Assembly: GCF_040954835.1 (NCBI RefSeq)
Contig: NC_090696.1
Span: 75,577,722 to 75,641,721, forward strand
Source: Lepisosteus oculatus
Lineage: Eukaryota; Chordata; Actinopteri; Semionotiformes; Lepisosteidae
Reading direction: 5' to 3'
Length of the DNA stretch: 64,000 bases
Part shown: piece after piece, positions 50,076 to 60,855 of the stretch
Layout: each line of letters starts with the position of its first letter
Position numbering within the stretch: the stretch's first letter is position 1
Made by a program: the position numbers and the translations under genes
Notes under the pieces: model-generated
What the model saw: the letters and a program-made list of their open reading frames with translations, nothing else
Database searches by the model: none
Told to the model about the DNA's origin: nothing

Positions 50076-50375
50076 GTGCCGTACAGACTGTGGGCGCGAG
50101 TGGCCTGGAGCAGCAGTGACAGCATGAGAGCGTCTTGTGAGTCTCGCAGCTGGCTGTGGAGAGGTCGGGGGCCAGCACTCTGAACCCGGGGGGTTGTGGG
50201 TTCAAATCCAAGGTGCGATGCTGCTGCTGTACCTCCGGGCAAGGTTCCTGAACCCATAATTGCTCCAGGGAAGTACCTGGCTGTACAGCTAAAACCCCAG
50301 CTGGATGAAGGCGTGCAAGTGGAAGAAGTAAGGCACTCGGAAATAAACACCAGCAGCCACATCACCCTGCAGCTC
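50076..50375 (+). repeat. Long inverted repeat, left arm (tRNA-SINE-containing)
   Basis: About 300 bp whose reverse complement recurs at 50506-50815 with only scattered differences and one insertion of about 10 bp. The arm contains a tRNA-derived SINE: B box GTGGGTTCAAATCC at about 50188-50201, followed by GGCAAGGTTCCTGAACCCAT and AATTGCTCCAGGGAAGTACC. Both arms having such similar sequence implies a recent inverted duplication or ongoing arm-to-arm conversion. Confidence 0.92.
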
Positions 50376-50505
50376 ACAACTGGCAGCCCACTGAAGCTCA
50401 GCAGGTGTGAGCCTGGTCACTACCTGGTGGGGAGACCTTCTGCTGGAAGAGGTGTTAGTGGGGCCAGCAGGGGGTGCAGTGGTCTGTGTGGGCTCTGATG
50501 CCCCC
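50376..50505 (+). mobile_element. Loop of inverted repeat: partial 5S-SINE
   Basis: The 130-bp spacer between the arms contains GAGCCTGGTCACTACCTGGT (5S C-box remnant), the TGCTGGAAGAGGTGTTAGTG body segment and CCAGCAGGGGGTGCA, a weakened CTCF-like core. It is a truncated copy of the 5S-derived SINE; the adjacent 5S head extends into the left arm from about 50351. Confidence 0.8.
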
Positions 50506-50815
50506 GAGCTGCAGGGTGATGTGGCTGCTGGTGTTTATTTCCGAGTGCCTTACTGCTTCCACTTGCACGCCTTCATCCAGCTGGGGTTTTAGCTGTACAG
50601 CCAGGTACTTCCCTGGAGCAATTATGGGTTCAGGAACCTTGCCCGGAGGTACAGCAGCAGCATCGCACCTTGGATTTGAACCCACAACCCCCCGGTTCAG
50701 AGTGCAGGCCCCCGACCTCTCCACAGCCTGCTGGCCGTCACATGCGAGACTCACAAGATGCTCTCATGCTGTCACTGCTGCTCCAGGCCACTCGCGTCCA
50801 CAGTCTGTACGGCAC
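50506..50815 (-). repeat. Long inverted repeat, right arm
   Basis: Reverse-complement partner of 50076-50375. It carries the same tRNA-like B box on the minus strand and the same body. It differs by a short insertion near 50732-50745 and a few substitutions. Confidence 0.92.
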
Positions 50816-52336
50816 AAACTCACGTTGAAAAGCTCCTCTCAGGGGTGCGGGAGAGATATTTACGATCGTCGGTATTGTAGGAATAATGGACATGGAGGAA
50901 GTGAAGGGCTCCAGTGTTGATGGAAGATGGTGTCAGAGGTTCAGCTGTCCCAGACAGACACACTGAGTGAAAAGAAGAGCTGAGGCGTTTCTACCAGTCA
51001 GACATTGTTTTATGCTGTGCCTTTCAAGCAAACCATTCTTCCCAAGCTATGATTTGAAGAAACCTGAAGACTTCATTGCCTCAGTCGCACAGCAAAGCTG
51101 CATGCCTAGGCCTTCTTAATAGTCCCTAGCAGTGCTGTATACGATATGTATAGCCTTGATGAATTTTAAATAATTGCCTCTTATCAGTACTGTACTGTAT
51201 ATGTGTTTTGTCCTCCAGATTCTGTCACAGTGACTTAACTAATATTTCTGCACATGGTGTCCAGCTTGTGTTCGGAGCTTCAGTGCATGTTTGTTCTCCT
51301 TTTTTATTTTAAACCCTCTTTGTGGGGATGATTATCCTCATGATTCCGTAGGAAAACAGCGCAAAGCTGATTTTCAGGACAAAGCGCCTTTGTATAACCA
51401 AGCAGTATTCTACATCGGAATCTTAGGCTACTGATATTTTAGGCTCTCTCTCCTTGTGTAGTCTTTGTGGACATCGTAATTTCATTTTTGGCAGTAGGCG
51501 CTCTGGTGATGTGTATCACCCAAAGGAGTCCAAGAGTGTGCTCGCTGCAACCGTTTTTACATGATTAGATTACTGAACCTAATTCAGAGAGATTATCTGT
51601 GAAATTTCTATAATGCACTCGTTGTCTCTCTTTTCATTCACTGACTCATGTCTGGAGCTGGCGTTCCACAAGAGCAGCATGTACAGTAGATGTCTAGTTA
51701 TTTTTTGTGCTGCGAATTGTTTCTTTTCTCTATCGGACGTGGAGGAACCTGCGAACGAAATTCTGAGGTGCAGCTCAGAGTCTGAGGTTTGTTTGGGTGG
51801 GGTGGAGTTTAAAAACGTCCTCATTGTACAACTTCGGCATCCCCGATCTCTGAGTTCCCCAGCACTTTCTTTCCACAGACGTTGCGTTCCGATTAGTAAC
51901 AGCTGTCTTTTTAAGAATAAACAGAGCCAAGCACCAGGATCAGAAAAATCTCAGATCTGTGGCAGATTACTGATATTCTGGACGTATTTCAGTCTGGCTG
52001 AAGTCTGCGCCTCTCTTCTGCTCTCGGCACGTGTTCCTTCGCGTGAAAGAGCAGTTCTGCGGCAGGCCGGAGTCAGGCAAAGCAAATGTCAGAGCGAAGA
52101 GCCGGATTGGCCTCTACAGAAAACAGTTTTTTAGCCTCATAATGTTTTATCGCTCGCTTCACATAAAATGGGTATTGTTAGTAATAAAAAGGAGCCTCTC
52201 CCTCTGGAGGAGAGAGAAAGCAGTGTGCTCACTCTGGGGTGACTCCTGAGAGGCGCTGGGTTTAACCCCCGGCGGGGGGGAGGCGGGGGTCCGCGTCTAT
52301 GGGGGGTAGACTGAGAACGGGTGGTTTGCCTTGCAG

Positions 52337-52523
52337 TGCTGAAGCCGCTGGTGGAGGCGCTCAGTGACCCCGACTACATCAACCGCACGCTGCTGGCCCA
52401 GCTGGAGCACCGCGAGCAGGCCACGGCGCACCACAAGAAGGCCTACACCTACGCCCCCTCCTACGAGGAGTTCATCAAGCTCATCAGCAGCAGCTCCGAC
52501 GTGGACTTCCTCAAGCAGCTGAG
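52337..52523 (+). CDS. snx25: Sorting nexin 25, exon 5 (PXA domain end)
   Basis: 187-nt exon after TTTGCCTTGCAG, encoding VLKPLVEALSDPDYINRTLL, AQLEHREQATAHHKKAYTYA and PSYEEFIKLISSSSDVDFLK followed by QLR. Very close to human SNX25 (LKPVVELLSNPDYINQMLLAQL...YAPSYEDFIKLI). Donor CTGAG|GTGGGC in phase 2. It closes the PXA domain. Confidence 0.97.
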
Positions 52524-52908
52524 GTGGGCCCCCTCTCCCGTCGCGGGCCGCGTCGGCAAGCGCCCTCTGTGCCGAAGCTGGATCTGCGGTCCCTTCCTTG
52601 AGCCTTGCTTTCCGAAACCTGTGTGAGGCACAGCGGGGAAAAGCCTTTCGTGTGGCAGATTTGTCAGGAAAACATGCAGTCCTAAAGTCTTAAAACGTCA
52701 CTGGCTTTCAGTCGGTTTGAAACTCCCAGTGCGTACATCTGTAGCCCGTAACTGTTAACCTCGTGGTTTCGGTTGTGATTTAGTTTGAAAAGATTCTTCA
52801 AGTTTCCGGTTCGGCTTTCTTGCCCTTTTTCTCAGACCGCTGGTCTTCGCTACCCTGAGCTGTGCAATACACATTACACCAGTACACTAATAATAGGCTT
52901 TATTTACA

Positions 52909-53000
52909 TTGGAACAAGTAATAGGTTTATTCCCTGCTGAAAAAAAGAAGAGAGAAAAAGCACAACGTTTCGGCCGCGGAGCCTTCTTCAGGTGTGAAGA
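52909..53000 (-). mobile_element. Penelope-like element remnant with hammerhead-like core
   Basis: GGAACAAGTAATAGGTTTAT, an A/G-rich stretch, then CACAACGTTTCGGCCGCGGA and GCCTTCTTCAGGTGTGA, clearly the same family as 23783-23852. Minus strand: CTGAAGA at 52991-52985, a short GGC(T)/GGCC stem, GAAA at 52971-52968, then CGTTGTG. The CTGANGA-stem-GAAA order fits a hammerhead core. Confidence 0.6.
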
Positions 53001-53269
53001 ATTATTGACATTGGGATGAATAGAGATGTAAAGTAGCCCGTTTGGAACAGAGGCCTCTGCAGTTTATGTGAGGCATGCTGTAACCTGGTGACCTCTTGAC
53101 CTCTTGCTCCTCCGCCTGTGTATCTGCTGGGAAGCAGAAATGTGCCGCAGGTTCGTCAGTAAATCTCTTCACAAGTGTTTCACCTTTCCCTTCCCCTTTG
53201 CCGCAAATCTCTTCGGCCATTAAATTCACTTGTCGTTGGCTGCCTCTCACACAGTCGTGCGGGGATGAA

Positions 53270-53345
53270 TCGTCCGGTGGCTCAGCCAGTCCGGGCGCTG
53301 CTCTGAGCGAAGATCGAGGGGTTCGAGCCTCAGCCTCGCCTACAG
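53270..53345 (+). mobile_element. tRNA-like SINE head remnant
   Basis: GGTGGCTCAGCCAGTCCGGG (A-box-like) is followed about 35 bp later by GGGGTTCGAGCCTC (B-box-like). No full cloverleaf closes, so I call a SINE or tRNA-pseudogene remnant rather than a tRNA gene. Confidence 0.45.
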
Positions 53346-56300
53346 TGGCCCCCCAGAGCTGTGTGAGCTCCGACACAAAGAGCCGCCCTGTGTCCTGCTG
53401 GGCTCCTGCAGGCCTGCGATCGTACTGAGGGTCATGTTTCTCCTCGTTAGTGAAAGGCGGTGATTGTGGTGATGTAACCCGTTTAAAAGTCAAGCCTGAT
53501 CCAAGGAAAATCCGCTGGAAAGACCCGAGTCTGATACCCAGCCTGTCGGTGGGACAATACCTGTGTGGCACCAGTATGTTGGGGCACCTAGGGAGAGCTC
53601 GCCAGCAGTTTCGTTTTGTGCAAGATAATGTTGGGCAAAAACATGACGTTTGGTACAACAGAACCAGAAGCTTTGTACAGCCGTTCAGAATAGTTCAACA
53701 GACCAATCGATGGCCTGACCAGTTTGCCGGTATCCTTTCTGTTCATTAAAATGTCAGTGCGAAACATCTTACACCTTTTCTGATGACTGCGGATTTGTCG
53801 TTGTTATGAGGGATAAATTCCATTTGATGCTCAGTGTGCATACATGCGCTCTAGGGAGTGTGTTTAGTGTTAAACTGTATCACAAACTCAGAGAATCGAC
53901 AGAAGTTTAATTAAACGAATGAACCGTTTTATATTTGTAAATGAGGGAAAGCCTAGTTTTGTAGAGACCTGCCTGACCTTCTTGCAGTAATTAAGGAACT
54001 GCACGTGCGTGGCAAGTTTCACTTTACTGTTTGCTGAGGTACAAATTGTGGCTTTTTTCTCTCCAGAACACATATTGCATTCGGTTCGTGCGTTGAGCAG
54101 AGCTTTTATTGTTTTCACCCCCTGAAAAGGAGTAGGCCCTGTTTTGCCATTTGCTCTTCGTTTTTCCATGCACTTGCCATGATCATTTCAGTTCTCAATT
54201 TCACACTTCTGTTCAGATGGTCGGAAGAACGATGTGGCTTTCTCACTGCGGTAGCGCTCGGGAAGACCACAACGTGACTGTTTCTAATGCCCTCTGGCTT
54301 TGCGACTGGCTGATACAGAGCAGTGACTTCACTCCCGTTTACCTCTAAGTTATTTGCTGTGTAACAGCAGCCGAAAGATAAATGTGCAGCTCCAAATAAA
54401 GGAGATGAGCAGTGTGCCCTGCTATAAAATGTGAGCTGATTTATTTTCACAGCTGAACCAAGCATCAAAATTTGCCAGACTTCTAAGCAGTTGCAACAAT
54501 GAGTCATAGTGCTACTTTGACCGTTGTGTGCAGTGGGGAAAAAATTGAATTTTAAATTTTAAATAATAAATATTTAAATGATGTGTATATAGAAAAATGT
54601 TTTTTTTTTTCTAAATGAAAAGTAAAACAAAACTTGTTAGAGAGAGCAGATTCCTTGATCTTATAGCTCTCCCTGGTGGCCAGATTACTTTTTTTAAACA
54701 GATCACTGGGTGTGATTACAGCTGCTCAACAGGTTACAGATCAGCTGTGTCTTTCTTAGAGCGCACTTAAGCACAAACTGTAGCAAACATTTTCAGAAAC
54801 CAGGTAGGTACTTTACAAGCATTCATAAGTAAGAACGTTGACTGATCTCATTTCCTAACTTCCTTGCAATTTCAAGTTGTGATAAGTGAAGGTCTCAGCC
54901 TGCCCACATCTCACTGAAATGCCTTGAAAGGCTGTTTCGAAACAACTGTGGGCTGGTTGTCCATATCCTGCTCTTTTCCCATTATCTTGCTTTCTGGTTG
55001 TGTCAGTTTGTGTCAGTTTGCAGTAGACTCTAGCAGGAAAATAATTAGTCTTGTGCCGCGGTTTGCAGAGGAGCTGGAATGTAAAGATTTAACGACTTAT
55101 CAGTTTCGGGAAATGGATACATTTGTATGGTAATGTATTCAGTGTACAGTGACTCCCAGCGGCAGATGCAGGCTTGAGAACGAAGCAGCTTGGTTCTCTC
55201 GTGGGCCCTAAGTGTGTGTGTAGCCCTGGTAAATCACATCGAAGGACATATCTGAACCACAGCTGACACTCTGAAACACAGCTTACAGCAATGATTGCAC
55301 TTGAGATCTGTTCAATTGATTAGGAAGAAGTAACGCTTTGTGTGCAACTCTGCCTGCTTCCATGTTGTTTCTGTATTGAGTGGGATGTGAACATGGGATG
55401 GCCATATGTTTAAAAAAACACAATGTAAGCATTGGTTCAAATATGTGCATCAACGGGATTTACCCCCCAAAAAAACCCACACCTGATCAAGTGGTACAGT
55501 GTTCCTAAAATAAGGAACCAAGCTGACCTGCCACCAAGCCTGAGAAAGTATTGGTGCACACCAGCCATAGCTTCAGACATCAAGTAAATAGTGTGGAAGA
55601 CCCATCTGATCACTGACTGTCATGACCTCCTCTTGCACAGAGAATCCGTGCTCCTTCCTTCTGGGCATCGATTTAGACTGCCTAGATTCAGATGCAGTAG
55701 AACCAAGTTGTCTTTCATTGCCACAGCTAATAACCTGCATAGCTTGGACGATTGATTGCACATTTATATGGTTTTTCTTTCTCTTCATACACACATTTGA
55801 TTTGTTCATGTGTTGTGTCTTTTACATGCCTGCAAAGCAAATTTCCCAGCTGGGATAATAAAAGTAAGAAGCTTAGGGTAACTTTGTCAGGATTGGTAGC
55901 ATATTGTAAAAGACTTTGAAGGATCACAAGACATTAATGAGTGTAAGATGACGGTGAAGCAATATGAGCCCTATTGGTGTCTCCCCTCAGCCTCTCTGTA
56001 CCTGGTGTTTCCAGATTTCAACACCGTGTGCAGTTGTGAATGTGCCATAATGGAGATGTTCTGGCATCTGCGTATCGAGAGGCTGCAAAACAGCTCTAAT
56101 GGTTAAAAGCCATAAATAATTGCACATTAGAAAGGGCCCATGATTGACTGTTGTTGGGTCTTAATGGGGAGACACGCCAACAGCATGACTATATCGGTAG
56201 TAAAAGACAAATGTTTGATTGAGAAGGAGAAAATCCTGGATTATATTTCCGAGGCATTACCGTGGCTAAAGGGAACGGGAATACAATCTCGTCACATGTG

Positions 56301-58437
56301 GATTACGGCTGTGTGTCTTTTGCCTTTTTCTTAGAAAGAATGGAATTACCGCAAGTCAAGACGTGTCACGTTCGAGTTGGTCCCAGACGGTTTCGATCCC
56401 CACAGTTGCAGAAACAGGAGCAGAAAGGCCCCAGCCCTTAATCTTTCGCCACGAGCTGACAAACCTTTGTCTGCTTCTTATCGGCTGGCTTGCCTCACAC
56501 TGGTGATGGGCCTCTTAGAATTTCCATAGCAACATCAAGCCTATAAAAGATTGCCGATAGCAACAGACGCAGAAGGACGGTGTGTTATGGCACTAGTCTA
56601 AAAATGGAACGCAAGTGCGTAAAGAAATTTAACTTGCTGTGGCGCTGGAGTCTGCGTACATTCAGAGCCTCCATCCACCTGCTTCACGAGCCGAGCCACT
56701 CAGGGAGTTAACGAGAGAGAAAAGAATTCCTTGATCAAGAGCATCTTAGTAATGGCAGCTTTTGCTGTGGCAATTCACTCTTTTCCCCTTCTCCTCTTCG
56801 CTTCGCACCATAAGAAGAGTCTTTTAATTAAAGCCCGTCCAGAGCCCTGCCCCCAGACCCTCCGACTAAAGGACCTGCTCTCCTCAGACTGGAACAGCGA
56901 ACACCTGAGACGGCAATCCATGGGAATAAATAGAGATACCCCAAGGCCTTGTTGTACAGCCTTTATTGTAATAAGAAATTACTTTTAGTGTAAATAAAAA
57001 AAAAATTGTTGTCAATTAATGAATTTATTTATGAGCGTAACATATTGCCAGGATACAAATTGCAGGCTGTGATCACCCCAGATGTTGTGCTCTCTCAGCC
57101 CAGTCTCCAGCATCCCCAGGGCACAGCTGATGTGTTCTCATCTCACACGGAGGACATTTGTGTGTGCTTTTTGTTCTTTCTCGATGTTCACCTGGCTTGA
57201 CATTCAACAGGCAGTCCCCTGTTCCCAGGTGACTCTCTCGCTAATGATTTAGTGTTCACATCACATCAATGCACAGCTTTCATCATCATGACTGATCAAT
57301 TAATCCAACTAGTGTCAAAACATTAAACATCATATATTAATGTGTCACGGTATCGAACTTAAATAAAGCAGTAATTTCTAAAAACATGCATGCATATACT
57401 GTATAGAGTGATTCGTTTCTTTTTATGTTTAGAACGGTGTTTTTTCCTTATGTAACAATCATTACACTCCAGCAGAGTTTGCACTTGAGATCTCTTAAAT
57501 TAATTGACAGTCATAACTGATCCCCGTCATTCATGAATAATCAAAATCATTCCGATAACTTGCAATCAACACCTCAAATCCATGTACTGTACGTTTATTT
57601 TTTCAGCTCTATCAGGCATAAATAAGAGTGATAATTTGATGCTTTGTATATATGTATTCAGGGCTATTGCACAATATGCGTGGTGTTATTGTAATAAAAA
57701 ACAATCACGTCCCAAGCTTTCCTAGTCACATCCTGGAAGGGAATAATTTTGTTAGAACAAGTACCAAAGCCTGACATTTCTCTTCTGGATTGCAGTGCTA
57801 CAGGTATATATCTGGATATGAGGGTTAGTTCAGCAGGTGCTGTAAACCAATGGGTAATGAGTTAAAATCACCCCTTGAATACATTTATGGAAAGCCTTAG
57901 GCTTTTGCTATGGTAGCGTGCTTTGTTGGAACCTATGAATGAATGGTTTATAAAATATGTGTTTCAACTGGTTGCCCCAGCTTTTTGCTTTACGTCATTT
58001 TGCGGTGTAAAATAAGACCACTGGTCAGTTGTGTTCTCAGCAGTAACAGGTGGATGCAGAACATTCAGTACATACAGTAAGAAAGGTGATCAAGAAAAAG
58101 TCTTTGGTACTTCCAGCTCGTTTGGTTGATTAATTCCAGAATCGCAGCCAAGCCTTTCTTGAATGGGTTTAACTACTACAGTGTGACTGTGAGTAGATAT
58201 CTAGTTGAATGTATTTGAACAGAATCTGTTCTCAGTCTTGTGCATTTTCCCCTTAGATTCCGTTCATGTCCAGTGGTTCATGACTCACGCTGATTTTCTG
58301 GTTTGACTTTGAGGAGCTTGGATAGACGAAATCGGGCCGCTTCAGAGACTTTTCTGTTCAAGACTGAAGACTTTTAGGGTGAAAGATGTTTGTTTGTTTG
58401 TTTTTTCTGAACGGATGACACGTCTTTGTTTCGGCAG

Positions 58438-58508
58438 GTACCAGATTGTGGTTGAAATCATTCAGGCAACTACGATCAGCAGCCTTCCACAGCTGAAAAA
58501 ACAGAAAG
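58438..58508 (+). CDS. snx25: Sorting nexin 25, exon 6
   Basis: 71-nt exon after TTTCGGCAG, encoding YQIVVEIIQATTISSLPQLK followed by KQK at the donor GAAAG|GTAAGA. It matches human QIVVEIIQATTISSFPQLKR. Phase 2 in, phase 1 out, consistent with both flanking exons. It forms the helical link between PXA and the downstream RGS domain, which lies outside the window. Confidence 0.95.
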
Positions 58509-59739
58509 GTAAGACCTGATGCCTGCAGAAGTCTGTCATTGTCTGCTATCATGAGGCCGGCTGGGACTTTAATGCCATTATTGACCTCCGCCTGTCAGAG
58601 TTCTCCATAGTGCTCAGATCCACTCTGAAGCCCTTAAAAATACTGGCAGGCATTCTGCTAAATGTAAATGGAAGCTTCTGAAAGAGAAAGTTCCAACTCT
58701 ATTTTGAATTCATTTGGAGAGGAAAATCATTCTTAGTTTCCACTCCTGATCCTAGACTTAACATTTAATTTGGGTTGTTTTTGTTATTAATAATACCCAG
58801 ACATCAGCTCATCACTCATCTTATAATTTGCTGTTAAAAAGCTGTTCCCTTCCAATTTTTGAAAATTGTGAAGAATCAGAATTGGTCAGACAATGGTCTG
58901 CATGGCTTTGTCTAGGCTACTGTATATAAAGCTAAAAAGAACTGCTGAGGGTCTCAGATGGAGAATTTGAGGTTTTTCTCTTATGTTCTGGAGGGTGAGG
59001 CTGCAGTAACAGGAGGGAGCTGAGGTGTTAGAAAAATATTTCCTCTGTCCTGTTCCAAGTTTTTCCCTTGTTAATTCACACGTTTAATGTAAGTACGTGT
59101 TTGTTTCCATGCGTGATGACACTCACTCTCAAATTAATTGTGGTCGAGATGTTAAGTTATTTACCTGGGCATTTTGGCTTTTGAAACCTTGAAGAACTCA
59201 GTTTCTTGTACCTGTACCTTTAAAGGTGTCAGGACAGGTGTTAAACCAATTAACGTTTTATTGATGTGACCTGAGATGTTTCCTTTATCCACACACGCTG
59301 GGAACCCGACTGTAAAGTATCGCATTGAATGGTGCCTGCTGCGTTCCTGTGCTACAGGCCCTCTGTTCCTCTCTGGACCTGGGGTCTTGATCTCTGTGTA
59401 CTGTAGCTGCGTTGAGTAGAGAGTGGAAAGAGATTGAGCATGGGGCTTCTGCTCTATTCCTGTTGTCGCTGCTGTAGCGGCTTAGAAAACTGACAATTTT
59501 AAAAACCGGACGAAAAGGGTTTCTCTAAAATTGGCTTTTCTTGGCAGCGTTTTTTAATTGTGGATGCTACCACAACAGCAAAAAGAGACTTAGTTAAATT
59601 ATTTGTGAACATCTTTCTTCCATTCTCAGTACACCGTACGTCGAAGGGTGCCGGTCTGTGATTGAGTGGGTCTCACCATGTTGCCATCACACTCACACTG
59701 GAGCACCTCCTCGTGAGAAAGCCATCAGTTTATGCCATT

Positions 59740-60206
59740 AGCACCCTGCGGTCCATGTGGGTCCTCATGCCCCAGTATAGTGACGGGGACACTATACTGT
59801 AAACAGGCGCCATCCTTCGGATGAGACGTAAAACCGAGGTCCTGACTCTCTGTGGTCATTAAAAATCCCAGGGCGCTTCTCGAAAGGAGTAGGGGTGTAA
59901 CCCCGGTGTCCTGGCCAAATTTCCCATTGGTCCTTGCCAATCATGGCCTCCTAATAATCCCCATATATGAATTGGCTACATTACTCTGCTCTCCTCCCCA
60001 CTGAGAGCTGGTGTGTGATGAGCGTTTTGGCGCACTATGGCTGCCGTCGCATCATCCAGGTGGGGCTGCACATTGGTGGTGGTGGAGGGGAGTCCCCATT
60101 ACCTGTAAAGTGCTTTGAGTGGAGGGTCCAGAAAAGTGCTATATAAGTGTAAGCAATTATTATTATTATTATTATGATTATTATTATTATTTATTATTAT
60201 TATCAT
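59740..60206 (+). mobile_element. 5S-SINE family copy, 5'-truncated
   Basis: Plus-strand copy starting inside the body (GCACCCTGCGGTCCATGTGG), continuing through ATGAGACGTAAAACCGAGGT and GGTGTCCTGGCCAAATTTCC to the tail AGTGCTATATAAGTGTAAGC and an ATT/ATG repeat. It lacks the 5S head and the CTCF-like core and contains the tail segment missing from the copy at 49299. Confidence 0.87.
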
Positions 60207-60426
60207 CACAGGAGTTTCACTTTTCCAACGTTTTACTGTGGTTTGACAGTGGGTTGACCTTGATTTCACTGCATTTTACAACCTTGGACACAAGCCCAAG
60301 CCATTGCAATGTTCTGATTATGCTGTTGTGCATTTACCACGTTCGTAAGGGCGGCTGCTATTAAAAACATGTACATGACGAATGTTAAATAGCAGTCATG
60401 AAATTATGCTTTGATAGGGATTCCCT

Positions 60427-60855
60427 CTACAGCAAGGAAGACAACTCACGTATTGCATAGTGTAAGACGGAGCACCTCCAAAATCTACCCTGGTAACGTA
60501 CAGGCACACAAAACTGATGGTTCCTGTTTTCAGGTGGCAGTGCAATTTCTATGTAGTTGTGGTAGCCATTCAGAACAAAATTAATGGAAAATGGCCTTTT
60601 ACTGATATCTCTGAAGACCAGCTGTGCTTGTAGGAGCTGATGTTGTTGGGGATGGAAGTCTTCAGACAAGCAGCGCCTGTAAGCGAGCAGAGTGGATTTC
60701 ATCACTGGAGTCTCAGCAGATAATACGGTGGTCAATACGAATCCTCCGGTGCTCTCCGTCAACACGTTTTTGACAGCAGGTGATGGATAGCACCGCGGCC
60801 CTTGTGTGATTGTAAACCTCAAAAGGTTACCTGTGCTGAATGCCCCGGCTTATTG
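60427..60855 (-). other. Unexplained minus-strand open frame (about 140 codons)
   Basis: Open from just after a TAA near 60857 to a TAG at 60427, with no in-frame ATG at its upstream end (TTG at 60822 is not a credible start). The peptide looks protein-like: AFSTGNLLRFTITQGPRCYP near its start, NYIEIALPPENRNHQFCVP and VRYQGRFWRC near its end. It is neither compositionally biased nor repetitive. I do not recognise it. It could be a terminal exon of an antisense gene, a retrocopy or a decayed mobile-element protein. Confidence 0.35.

Larger units (their letters stand above)
49994..52336 (+). other. snx25: snx25 intron 4
   Basis: 2.3-kb intron. The first 70 bp contain two G runs (about 50014-50024 and 50047-50058), then the inverted repeat 50076-50815. 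The rest has no recognised feature apart from short open frames. Confidence 0.7.
52524..58437 (+). other. snx25: snx25 intron 5
   Basis: 5.9-kb intron with a Penelope-like remnant (52909-53000) and a tRNA-like SINE remnant (53270-53345). The remainder is AT-rich with no supported feature. Confidence 0.65.

Noticed and set aside
49467..50498. Several overlapping frames around snx25 exon 4
   Set aside because: They are composed of SINE sequence, the inverted-repeat arms and the exon in the wrong frames.
53002..53658. 218-codon minus-strand frame
   Set aside because: Spans a Penelope remnant and a tRNA-like SINE remnant; no recognisable domain.
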